Part shown: piece by piece, positions 1 through 5,328 of the stretch
Numbering within the stretch: position 1 is the first letter of the stretch
How the letters are laid out: every line of letters starts with the position of its first letter
Assembly (NCBI GenBank): GCA_023423855.1
Contig: JAFAEU010000071.1
Location: 1 to 6,275 of the forward strand
DNA: 6,275 nucleotides
Direction of reading: 5' to 3'
Origin: Pseudomonadota bacterium
GTDB taxonomy: Bacteria > Pseudomonadota > Gammaproteobacteria > Xanthomonadales > Xanthomonadaceae
Position numbers and translations under genes: made by a program
The notes under the pieces: model-generated
Databases searched by the model: none
What the model was told of the DNA's origin: nothing
The model's input: only the letters and a program-made list of their open reading frames with translations

Positions 1-1131
1 CGCGAGCACTTCGGCCGCATCTTCTACAACCAGGCGCGGCTGAGCGCGGACAACATCCCGCAGGTCGCGGTGGTGATGGGCAGCTGCACCGCCGGCGGCG
101 CCTACGTGCCGGCGATGTGCGACGAAAGCATCATCGTCAAGGAACAGGGCACGATCTTCCTCGGCGGCCCGCCGCTGGTGAAGGCCGCGACCGGCGAAGT
201 GGTCGACGCCGAGGCCCTGGGCGGCGCCGACGTGCACACCAGCGTCTCCGGCGTCGCCGACCATTTCGCCGAGGACGACCGCCACGCGCTGGAGATCGCG
301 CGCGGCATCGCCGGCCATTTCAACCGCAGCAAGACGCTGCCCGTCGCCGTGCGCGAAGCCCGCGAGCCGCTGTACGCGGCCGACGAGCTCTACGGCATCG
401 TGCCGAAGGACACGCGCCGCCCGTTCGACATCCGCGAGGTCATCGCGCGCATCGTCGACGGCAGCGAGCTCGACGAGTTCAAGGCGCGCTACGGCAAGAC
501 CCTGGTCACCGGCTTCGCCCACCTGCACGGCTATCCGGTCGGCATCGTCGCCAACAACGGCATCCTGTTCTCCGAGAGCGCGCTCAAGGGCGCGCACTTC
601 ATCGAGCTGTGCAACCAGCGCGGCATCCCGCTGGTGTTCCTGCAGAACATCACCGGCTTCATGGTCGGCAGGAAGTACGAGAACGCCGGCATCGCCAGGG
701 ATGGGGCGAAGATGGTCACCGCCGTGGCGTGTTCGTCCGTGCCCAAGTTCACCGTGGTGATCGGCGGCAGCTTCGGCGCGGGCAACTACGCGATGTGCGG
801 CCGCGCCTACGGCGCACGCTTCCTGTGGATGTGGCCGAACGCGCGGATCAGCGTGATGGGCGGCGAACAGGCCGCGAGCGTGCTGGCGACGGTGCGGCGC
901 GACGGCATCGAGGCCAGGGGCGGCCGCTGGAGCGCGGACGAGGAAGAAGCGTTCAAGGCGCCGATCCGCGAGCAGTACGAATCGCAGGGCAGCCCCTGGT
1001 ACGCGACCGCGCGGCTGTGGGACGACGGCATCATCGACCCGGCCGACACCCGCCGCGTGCTGGGCCTGGGCATCTCGGCCTCGCTCAACGCGCCGATCGA
1101 GCCGGCGAGGTTCGGCGTGTTCCGCATGTGA
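1..1131 (+). CDS. liuB: Methylcrotonoyl-CoA carboxylase beta (carboxyltransferase) subunit, 5' end cut by window
   Basis: This is the biotin-dependent carboxyltransferase subunit of 3-methylcrotonoyl-CoA carboxylase, a cytoplasmic enzyme of leucine degradation that moves CO2 from carboxybiotin (carried by the alpha subunit) to 3-methylcrotonyl-CoA. The reading frame is open from base 1, so the start lies upstream; 376 residues are visible and roughly 160 N-terminal residues are missing compared with the usual ~535. In window numbering, residues 27-39 read [13 protein letters not shown] (N-terminal crotonase-like half) and residues 255-264 read [10 protein letters not shown] (C-terminal half), the glycine-rich acyl-CoA/biotin oxyanion segments. 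[18 protein letters not shown] at 215-232 and the NAPIE...FGVFRM ending are typical of MCC beta, whereas propionyl-CoA carboxylases have a DVPGF-type segment. Geranyl-CoA carboxylase beta is the main alternative. No partner gene follows on this strand, so the alpha subunit and the rest of the leucine operon must lie upstream or elsewhere. Symbol mccB is equally used. Confidence 0.93.
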   Translation, partial: REHFGRIFYNQARLSADNIPQVAVVMGSCTAGGAYVPAMCDESIIVKEQGTIFLGGPPLVKAATGEVVDAEALGGADVHTSVSGVADHFAEDDRHALEIARGIAGHFNRSKTLPVAVREAREPLYAADELYGIVPKDTRRPFDIREVIARIVDGSELDEFKARYGKTLVTGFAHLHGYPVGIVANNGILFSESALKGAHFIELCNQRGIPLVFLQNITGFMVGRKYENAGIARDGAKMVTAVACSSVPKFTVVIGGSFGAGNYAMCGRAYGARFLWMWPNARISVMGGEQAASVLATVRRDGIEARGGRWSADEEEAFKAPIREQYESQGSPWYATARLWDDGIIDPADTRRVLGLGISASLNAPIEPARFGVFRM

Positions 1132-1151
1132 CCGAACGGGACGTGTGAAAA

Positions 1152-1264
1152 CTCCCTCCCCCGCTTGCGGGGGAGGGTTGGGATGGGGGCGCTCTTCGCG
1201 GCAAAAGCTCGGCGCTGCGCGCCTCGCCCCCATCCCAACCTTCCCCCGCAAGCGGGGGAAAGAG
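1152..1264. repeat. Long imperfect inverted repeat with a palindrome in each arm (dispersed REP-like element)
   Basis: The arms 1152-1191 and 1225-1264 are reverse complements at 37 of 40 positions, around a 33-base centre (1192-1224). Each arm carries its own near-perfect palindrome: 1154-1164/1167-1177 (11 bp, 2-base loop) and 1241-1249/1252-1260 (9 bp, 2-base loop). The transcript could fold either as one long hairpin or as two short ones. The element fills the gap between two convergent genes, so it may end transcription from both sides, although no T-run follows either arm. The C-run/GCTTGC/G-run core resembles a dispersed intergenic repeat common in Xanthomonadaceae and other proteobacteria; that is recalled knowledge, not a search result. 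The remainder of the gap, 1132-1151 and 1265-1311, shows nothing recognisable. Confidence 0.85.
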
Positions 1265-1311
1265 CAGACACCCGCTCCTACGCCATCCTCATCGCTGATC
1301 GCGGATGGGCA

Positions 1312-2037
1312 TCAGTCCTCGAACCTGAACGGATCGGCCTCGGCGTCGAACAATCTCCGCGACACCAGCCCTTCGTCGCGTTCGATCTCGGCGACGAAGG
1401 CCTCCGGGTCGTCCAGCGACTCGAACGCGGCATAGCCGCGCTCCAGGAAGCCCTGCAGCTCGCTGAGCCCGGCCAGCTTCGCCGGTCCGCGCGAGAACGC
1501 CAGCAGCGTCGCCACGCCGCTCATCTGCAGCGCCTTGCCGAAGCCGCGTCCGACCTTGCCGATCAGCGCGATCTGGCGCGCGCGCAGCTTCGCCTGCCCG
1601 ACGTGGCGGTAGGCCTGTCCGTACAGCGCCGCGTCCAGCCTGCGCCGCCGCGGCGCCAGGTCCTCCAGCGCCTGCGCCATGCGCAGGTCCAGCTCGTGCG
1701 TCAATGCGCCCAGCTCGATCGCGTCGGCCACCGTGGCCAGCAGCTTCTTCGGCAGAAGCCGCCGCATCATCGGGATCACGCGGACGATGTCGGCGTCGCG
1801 GCGGGTGAAGTCGCGATCGCCGTAGACGTCGCTGAGGAAGAACTCCGCCGCCGGCGCCCGCTGCGGGTCGTGCAGGAAGTGGCGGAAGCTGCGCTGCAGG
1901 CGCTCGGCCTGCCAGCGCCGCAGCTCCGGCAGCCAGCGCAGGCCGTTGCGCGGCTCTTGCCGGGGATCGTGCAGGGACTGATGCCGCGCCAGCTGGCGAC
2001 CGAGCCGGTCCATGTCGTCGGACGTCATGGCCGGCAT
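1312..2037 (-). CDS. Uncharacterised soluble protein with FFLSDVYG motif (resembles 'FFLEELY motif' proteins)
   Basis: The predicted protein has 241 residues, is rich in Arg and Leu, and has no signal peptide or membrane helix. The clearest mark is EFFLSDVYGDRDFTRRD at residues 65-81, followed by IPMMRRLLP at 88-96 and ATVADAIELGALTHELD at 101-117. This pattern (FFL-x-x-x-Y, then an RD and a helical MxRxLP segment) resembles proteobacterial proteins annotated only by an FFLEELY-type motif; I recall no established function. The pattern suggests an all-helical protein. The ATG at 2037 is preferred, but no convincing Shine-Dalgarno sequence precedes it. ATGs at 2028 and 2013 and a TTG at 2064 are in frame, so the start is uncertain by up to about 17 residues. 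The gene is divergent from the patatin gene with about 78 bases between starts, so the two may share a regulatory region. It converges on the carboxylase gene. Confidence 0.82.
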   Translation of the reverse strand: MPAMTSDDMDRLGRQLARHQSLHDPRQEPRNGLRWLPELRRWQAERLQRSFRHFLHDPQRAPAAEFFLSDVYGDRDFTRRDADIVRVIPMMRRLLPKKLLATVADAIELGALTHELDLRMAQALEDLAPRRRRLDAALYGQAYRHVGQAKLRARQIALIGKVGRGFGKALQMSGVATLLAFSRGPAKLAGLSELQGFLERGYAAFESLDDPEAFVAEIERDEGLVSRRLFDAEADPFRFED

Positions 2038-2083
2038 CTTGGTCGCGGCGGCCGTTTCGAGCAAGCCTTCGACCCGCGTCCGC

Positions 2084-2089
2084 TACACT
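2084..2089 (+). promoter_or_regulatory. Possible -10 box for the patatin gene
   Basis: TACACT in the context CGCTACACTCGGG lies 26 bases before the chosen patatin ATG, leaving room for a short leader of about 20 bases. No good -35 hexamer is seen at 16-18 bases upstream, so this is a weak sigma-70-type match. It sits in the divergent gap between the patatin gene and the minus-strand gene. Confidence 0.3.
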
Positions 2090-2115
2090 CGGGCGACCTC
2101 CCCACCCTCGCCTGC

Positions 2116-3402
2116 ATGCTCTCCCTCCACCCGGCGCGCAAGCGCAAGAAGCACACGGCCCGCCAACCGCTCAAGGTGGGGCTGGCGATCGCAGGCGGCG
2201 GCCCGATCGGCGGCATGTACGAACTCGGCGCGCTGCGCGCGATCGACGAGGCGCTCGACGGCCTCGACCTGACCCGGTTGGACTGCTACGTCGGCGTCAG
2301 CAGCGGCGCCTTCCTCGCCGCGGGCCTGGCCAACCGCATCGGCACCGAGGAGATGTGCCGCGGCTTCATCACCGGCACCAGCGACGACATCAGCTTCCGC
2401 CCGGAGACCTTCCTGCGCCCCAACGTCGGCGAATACCTGCGGCGGATGGCGCGCCTGCCCGGGCTGTCGCTGGCCTGGAGCCGGCGGCTGCTCAACAACC
2501 CCGCCCGGGCGCTGCGCTGGTCGGAGCTGATGTCGCGCTTCGGCGGGCTGGTGCCGACCGGGCTGTTCGACAACCGGGCGCTGGAGCATTTTCTGCGCGA
2601 CGTGCTGACCCGCCGCGGGCGCAGCAACGATTTCCGCACGCTCGACACCGACCTGTTCGTGGTCGCGGTCGACCTGGACACCGGCGAAGCCGTGCGCTTC
2701 GGCGAGCCGGGCTGGGACGACGTGCCGATCTCGCGCGCGGTCCAGGCCAGCGCCGCGCTGCCGGGCCTGTATCCGCCGGTGGAGATCAACGGCCGCCATT
2801 TCCTCGACGGCGCGCTGCGCCGGACCATGCACGCCTCGACCGTGCTCGACCGCGGCATCGACCTGATGATCGGCATCAACCCGCTGGTGCCGTTCGACGC
2901 CTCGCGCGGACCGCGCCGGTCGGGCGAGGCCGAGCAGATCGGGCTCGCCGGCGGCGGCCTGCCGGCGGTGCTGTCGCAGACGCTGCGCACCCTGCTGCAG
3001 TCGCGCATGCAGATCGGCATGGAGAAGTACCCGCACCAGTACCCGGACATCGACCAGCTCGTGTTCGAGCCCAACGCCGGCGACAGCGAGCTGTTCTTCA
3101 CCAACCTGTTCAGCTTCTCCGCGCGCCAGCGCGTGTGCGAGCTGGCCTACCGCAACACCCTGGCCGACCTGCGCGAGCGCGCCGACGCGCTGCGCCCGGT
3201 GCTGGCCGCGCACGGGCTGCGGCTGCGCGAGGAGGTCGTCTCCGATCCGCAGCGCAGCATCCTCGATTCGCTGTCGCCCGCCCCACCGCGCAGCACCGAG
3301 GCCACGGCGCGCCTGCGCCGCGCGCTCGACGACGCCGAACACATCGCGGACAGCGCGAAGCGCAGGCGCCGTCGCGCACCCTCGACGCGCGGCGTGGTGT
3401 GA
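2116..3402 (+). CDS. Patatin-like phospholipase/lipase family protein
   Basis: This 428-residue protein is a patatin-fold serine hydrolase; the family cleaves acyl esters of phospholipids or neutral lipids with a Ser-Asp dyad. The oxyanion-hole glycine loop GGGPIGG is at residues 27-33, the nucleophile elbow G-V-S-S-G at 60-64 (Ser62), and the catalytic Asp in FLDGALRR at 229-236 (Asp231). All three motifs are intact and in the right order, so it should be active. There is no signal peptide; the N-terminus is basic (HPARKRKK), so it is probably cytoplasmic or peripheral to a membrane or inclusion. The C-terminal ~100 residues lie beyond the catalytic domain and end in a basic KRRRRR stretch near 415-420. 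No Shine-Dalgarno sequence precedes the ATG at 2116, but this start fits just before the core beta strand (KVGLAIAGGG). The frame is open much further upstream, but that part is the complement of the opposite gene. A phasin gene follows after 68 bases, suggesting co-expression and possibly a lipid or PHA inclusion as site of action. The substrate cannot be told from sequence. Confidence 0.9.
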   Translation: MLSLHPARKRKKHTARQPLKVGLAIAGGGPIGGMYELGALRAIDEALDGLDLTRLDCYVGVSSGAFLAAGLANRIGTEEMCRGFITGTSDDISFRPETFLRPNVGEYLRRMARLPGLSLAWSRRLLNNPARALRWSELMSRFGGLVPTGLFDNRALEHFLRDVLTRRGRSNDFRTLDTDLFVVAVDLDTGEAVRFGEPGWDDVPISRAVQASAALPGLYPPVEINGRHFLDGALRRTMHASTVLDRGIDLMIGINPLVPFDASRGPRRSGEAEQIGLAGGGLPAVLSQTLRTLLQSRMQIGMEKYPHQYPDIDQLVFEPNAGDSELFFTNLFSFSARQRVCELAYRNTLADLRERADALRPVLAAHGLRLREEVVSDPQRSILDSLSPAPPRSTEATARLRRALDDAEHIADSAKRRRRRAPSTRGVV

Positions 3403-3460
3403 TTGCTCTAGCGCATGCCGCCACGCTGGCGTCATACATCCACCGCATCCATCGTCCGTC

Positions 3461-3466
3461 GGGAGG
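3461..3466 (+). promoter_or_regulatory. Ribosome binding site of the phasin gene
   Basis: GGGAGG lies 4 bases before the ATG at 3471. It is the only strong Shine-Dalgarno match among the starts in this window and fixes the phasin start, although the frame is open far upstream. It also suggests stronger translation than for the neighbouring patatin and Mrr-like genes. Confidence 0.75.
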
Positions 3467-3470
3467 ACAC

Positions 3471-4046
3471 ATGGCCAAGTTCAAGAAGACCGCGAAGAAG
3501 ACCGCGTCCGCCGGCAAGGGCGATGCGCAGGCCCAGGCCGAGCAGCTGTCGAAGTCGCTGAGCGAATCCGCGCAGCAGATCTGGCTGGCCGGCGTCGGCG
3601 CCTTCGGACGCGCCCAGGCCGAGGGCACCAAGCTGTTCGAGGGCCTGGTGAAGGAAGGCCTGAACCTGGAGAAGACCGCGCGCAGCTTCGCCGGCAAGCG
3701 CGCCGACGTGGTGCGCGACGTCGTCGAGAACCGCGTCGACCAGGCGCGCGAGCGCGCCACCGACACCTGGGACCGCCTGGAGAAGGTGTTCGAGGAGCGC
3801 GTGCAGAAGGCGCTGGTCAAGCTAGGCGTGCCCGGCCGCGAGGACCTGAAGGATCTCGTCGGCCGCGTCGACACCCTGACCGCGGAACTGCGTCGCCAGC
3901 GCGGCGGCAACGCCACGCGCAAGCCGGCTGCGAAGAAGGCGCCGGCAAGGAAGGCCGCGACCCGCAAGCCGACCGCAAAGCGCGCGACGGCGAAGAAGGC
4001 CGTCGCCAAGGCCCCACGCAAGGCCGCGAAGAAGACCGCGGGCTGA
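3471..4046 (+). CDS. Phasin family protein (PhaF-like polyhydroxyalkanoate granule-associated protein)
   Basis: Phasins coat polyhydroxyalkanoate granules; the PhaF type also binds DNA through a basic tail and helps place and share out granules between daughter cells. The 191-residue protein has a short basic N-terminus (MAKFKKTAKKTA). A phasin domain follows at about 20-145, mostly amphipathic helix: QQIWLAGVGAFGRAQ at 35-49, EGLVKEGLNLEK at 57-68, then an RD- and E-rich heptad-like stretch. LGVPGREDLKDLVGRVDTL at 118-136 is the usual end of the PhaI/PhaF domain and continues as a coiled coil. Residues 150-190 are a low-complexity Lys/Ala/Arg/Thr/Pro tail with repeated AKK, ARK and TRKP units, like histone H1 and Pseudomonas PhaF. 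No polymerase or depolymerase gene is visible nearby. The gene follows the patatin gene by 68 bases and may be co-transcribed. It could instead act on other lipid inclusions. Confidence 0.9.
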   Translation: MAKFKKTAKKTASAGKGDAQAQAEQLSKSLSESAQQIWLAGVGAFGRAQAEGTKLFEGLVKEGLNLEKTARSFAGKRADVVRDVVENRVDQARERATDTWDRLEKVFEERVQKALVKLGVPGREDLKDLVGRVDTLTAELRRQRGGNATRKPAAKKAPARKAATRKPTAKRATAKKAVAKAPRKAAKKTAG

Positions 4047-4049
4047 TCC

Positions 4050-4067
4050 GCGCGCCGGAAGGCGCGC
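4050..4067 (+). terminator. GC-rich hairpin just after the phasin stop, possible terminator
   Basis: GCGCGCC (4050-4056) and GGCGCGC (4061-4067) form a 7-bp stem with a GGAA loop, starting 4 bases after the phasin stop codon. No T-run follows, so it is at best a weak intrinsic terminator, or it may protect the 3' end of the mRNA. Confidence 0.4.
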
Positions 4068-4096
4068 AGCGGTACCTGCCGGAACCGGACGCCGGA

Positions 4097-4130
4097 TGCG
4101 CAACGCCGGGTGGCCGTCCGACGTTGCGCA
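4097..4130. repeat. 13-base inverted repeat between the phasin and Mrr-like genes
   Basis: TGCGCAACGCCGG (4097-4109) pairs with CCGACGTTGCGCA (4118-4130) with one mismatch, around the 8-base loop GTGGCCGT. It lies between the phasin stop and the probable promoter of the next gene. It could be a second, weak terminator (no T-run follows), an operator for a dimeric regulator of the Mrr-like gene, or a dispersed repeat; the sequence alone cannot decide. Confidence 0.5.
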
Positions 4131-4155
4131 CTCCATACCCGGGACGGGATTCGGC

Positions 4156-4161
4156 TATGCT
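4156..4161 (+). promoter_or_regulatory. Possible -10 box for the Mrr-like gene
   Basis: TATGCT, in the context CGGCTATGCTTCC, lies 30 bases before the ATG at 4192. A TTGCGC is found at 4124-4129 but is 26 bases away, too far for a standard -35. The match rests on the -10 hexamer alone. Confidence 0.3.
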
Positions 4162-4191
4162 TCCCCGCTTTCCGCCCCCCTACGCCTTCCG

Positions 4192-5163
4192 ATGTCGAAC
4201 TGGCTGATCGCGATCGCCCTGTCACTGCTGATCGGTGGCGTCGCGACGTTCTATTTCCGCGCGATCCAGATGCGCCGCGACGAGACCCGCGCGGGCATCG
4301 CCGCCCTGTCCGGGGTCTCGTGGCGCAGCTTCATCCACATGGTGCTGGACGCGCTGGCGCGCCGCGGCTTCGGCCGCCTGGTCGACGACGAGAACGCGGC
4401 CGACGACAGCGACTACGTGCTCGAACGCGACGGCCAGCACTGGCTGCTGTCGTGCAAGCACGGCAGCGCCTTCGTGCTCGGCCGGCTGACGGTCAACGAA
4501 CTGGCCCGCGCCATCGACCTGAAGGGCGCCGCTGGCGGCTTCCTGCTCACCCAGGGAAAGATTACCGACGACGCGCGCCCGGTCGCCGCCCTGCAGCGCA
4601 TCGAGCTGCTCGACGGCCCCGCACTGTGGCCGCAGTTGCGCGATTTCCTGCCGCCCGAGCAGCTTGCGGGCATCCGCGCCAGGGCCGCGCAGCTGGCCCG
4701 GCAGCGCATCCTCTCGTCCTGGCTGCTGGCGCTGCTCGCGGGCGTCGCCGTGTTCCTCGCCCTGCCCGATCGCGCCACCCCCGTCGTGGCGTCAACACCA
4801 ACGGCGCCGGCACAGGCGGTGGCCAACGTTCCGGGGCCGACCGCATCGCAACAAGCCACGGAACCGGCCGGCACCGCAGCCACCACGGAAGCGCCCACCG
4901 TCCCGGAACAGGCGCCGATGGACATCGAACAGCAGCGCGGCGACGTGGCTGCCGCGATCTCCACCCTGCCCGACGTCGACCGCGCGGTCTGGTCCAGCGA
5001 ATCGACCCTGCAGGTCTTCCTGTCGACCATCGACGGCGACGCCTTCGTCCGCATCTGTCCGCTGATGGAGCGCTACGAGGAACTGGCCTCGTCCCGCATC
5101 CAGCTCACGCCGCCGCCGGGCAGCACGGCGACGGTGCGGTTCCGGCAGTGTCTGTCGTATTGA
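4192..5163 (+). CDS. Membrane-anchored Mrr-like (PD-(D/E)xK fold) restriction endonuclease family protein
   Basis: The 323-residue protein starts with a hydrophobic helix (about 4-22), then the basic stretch RAIQMRRDETR. Residues 42-150 resemble the Mrr restriction endonuclease domain: WRSFIHMVLDALARRGF (helix before the active site), SDYVLERDGQHWLLSCKH at 73-90, GGFLLTQGKITDDAR at 115-129 and IELLDGPALW at 137-146. The likely catalytic acid is Asp74 and the lysine Lys89; the place usually held by Gln or Glu two residues before the lysine is Ser87. A second hydrophobic helix (about 173-191) follows RARAAQLARQR, then a Pro/Ala/Thr linker (about 195-245) and a folded-looking C-terminal domain (246-323) with Cys289 and Cys320. 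The positive-inside rule puts the nuclease domain in the cytoplasm and the linker plus C-terminal domain in the periplasm. The ATG at 4192 is chosen because it sits directly before the first helix; an upstream in-frame ATG at 4096 falls at the edge of the 4097-4130 inverted repeat. There is no Shine-Dalgarno sequence. No methylase or other restriction gene is nearby, so its role in DNA cleavage is unproven. Confidence 0.82.
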   Translation: MSNWLIAIALSLLIGGVATFYFRAIQMRRDETRAGIAALSGVSWRSFIHMVLDALARRGFGRLVDDENAADDSDYVLERDGQHWLLSCKHGSAFVLGRLTVNELARAIDLKGAAGGFLLTQGKITDDARPVAALQRIELLDGPALWPQLRDFLPPEQLAGIRARAAQLARQRILSSWLLALLAGVAVFLALPDRATPVVASTPTAPAQAVANVPGPTASQQATEPAGTAATTEAPTVPEQAPMDIEQQRGDVAAAISTLPDVDRAVWSSESTLQVFLSTIDGDAFVRICPLMERYEELASSRIQLTPPPGSTATVRFRQCLSY

Positions 5164-5197
5164 TGGTTGGTGGTTGGCGGTTCGTCGTTGGTATCAA
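5164..5197 (+). other. GT-rich stretch after the Mrr-like stop, possible two-layer G-quadruplex
   Basis: After the stop codon the + strand reads GGTTGGTGGTTGGCGG at 5165-5180, five GG pairs with 1-2 base loops, followed by more GT-rich sequence to about 5190. Such a tract can form a two-quartet quadruplex in single-stranded DNA or RNA. TTGAT at 5160-5164 and ATCAA at 5193-5197 bracket the stretch as 5-base inverted ends, which may be chance. The function is unknown; it may be a fragment of a dispersed repeat. The bases from 5198 to 5248 show nothing recognisable. Confidence 0.35.
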
Positions 5198-5248
5198 GGC
5201 TGGAGGGTGCCGCTCGCTTCCTGCGCTTGCCTCGTGATACGCGCCACC

Positions 5249-5315
5249 TGTCATCTCGAGCGCAGCGAGAGATCTGCGTCCTGATGGCAGATCTCTCGCT
5301 GCGCTCGAGATGACA
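5249..5315. repeat. Perfect 29-base inverted repeat (dispersed REP-like element, possible bidirectional terminator)
   Basis: Arms 5249-5277 and 5287-5315 are exact reverse complements over 29 bases with the 9-base loop GTCCTGATG. Each arm contains AGATCT and CTCGAG hexamer palindromes and a GAGCGCAGCGAGAG core. It occupies the gap between the convergent Mrr-like and SDR genes and would form a very stable hairpin in either transcript. No T-run is present, but a stem of this size could still stop transcription or protect 3' ends. The core TCATCTCGAGCGCAGCGAGA resembles a repeat seen between genes in many unrelated bacteria; this is from memory, not a search. Confidence 0.88.
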
Positions 5316-5328
5316 ACGGGTGGGGTGG

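Noticed and set aside
1152..1264. Miniature transposable element (MITE) with target-site duplication
   Set aside because: I see no matching direct repeats flanking the arms, so the REP-like explanation is simpler.
2038..2064. TTG at 2064 as start of the FFLSDVYG gene
   Set aside because: A GAAGG lies only one base before the TTG, too close to act as its ribosome binding site, and an ATG follows nine codons later. It cannot be fully excluded.
1165..2115. Open frame on the + strand joined to the patatin gene, which would give a 745-residue protein
   Set aside because: It is the complement of the minus-strand FFLSDVYG gene, is extremely Arg/Gln/Leu-rich without domain features, and begins inside the inverted repeat. 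The patatin core starts shortly after the ATG at 2116.
2083..3435. 450-residue open frame on the minus strand across the patatin gene
   Set aside because: Composition (Ala/Arg/Gln/Val-rich) is that of a GC-rich antisense shadow, and the + strand has intact patatin catalytic motifs over the same bases.
2355..3470. Upstream extension of the phasin frame
   Set aside because: It is an out-of-frame shadow of the patatin gene; the strong GGGAGG ribosome binding site fixes the phasin start at 3471.
4096..4191. ATG at 4096 as start of the Mrr-like gene
   Set aside because: It would place 32 non-hydrophobic residues before the first membrane helix and lies at the edge of the 4097-4130 inverted repeat, upstream of the possible -10 box.
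3110..4225. 371-residue minus-strand frame opposite the phasin
   Set aside because: It is the antisense of the Lys/Ala-rich phasin and the patatin end, with Arg/Ser/Ala-rich low-complexity sequence and no recognisable domain.
4192..5163. A restriction-modification or other defence island around the Mrr-like gene
   Set aside because: No methylase, specificity subunit, helicase or other defence gene is visible; the neighbours are metabolic genes.
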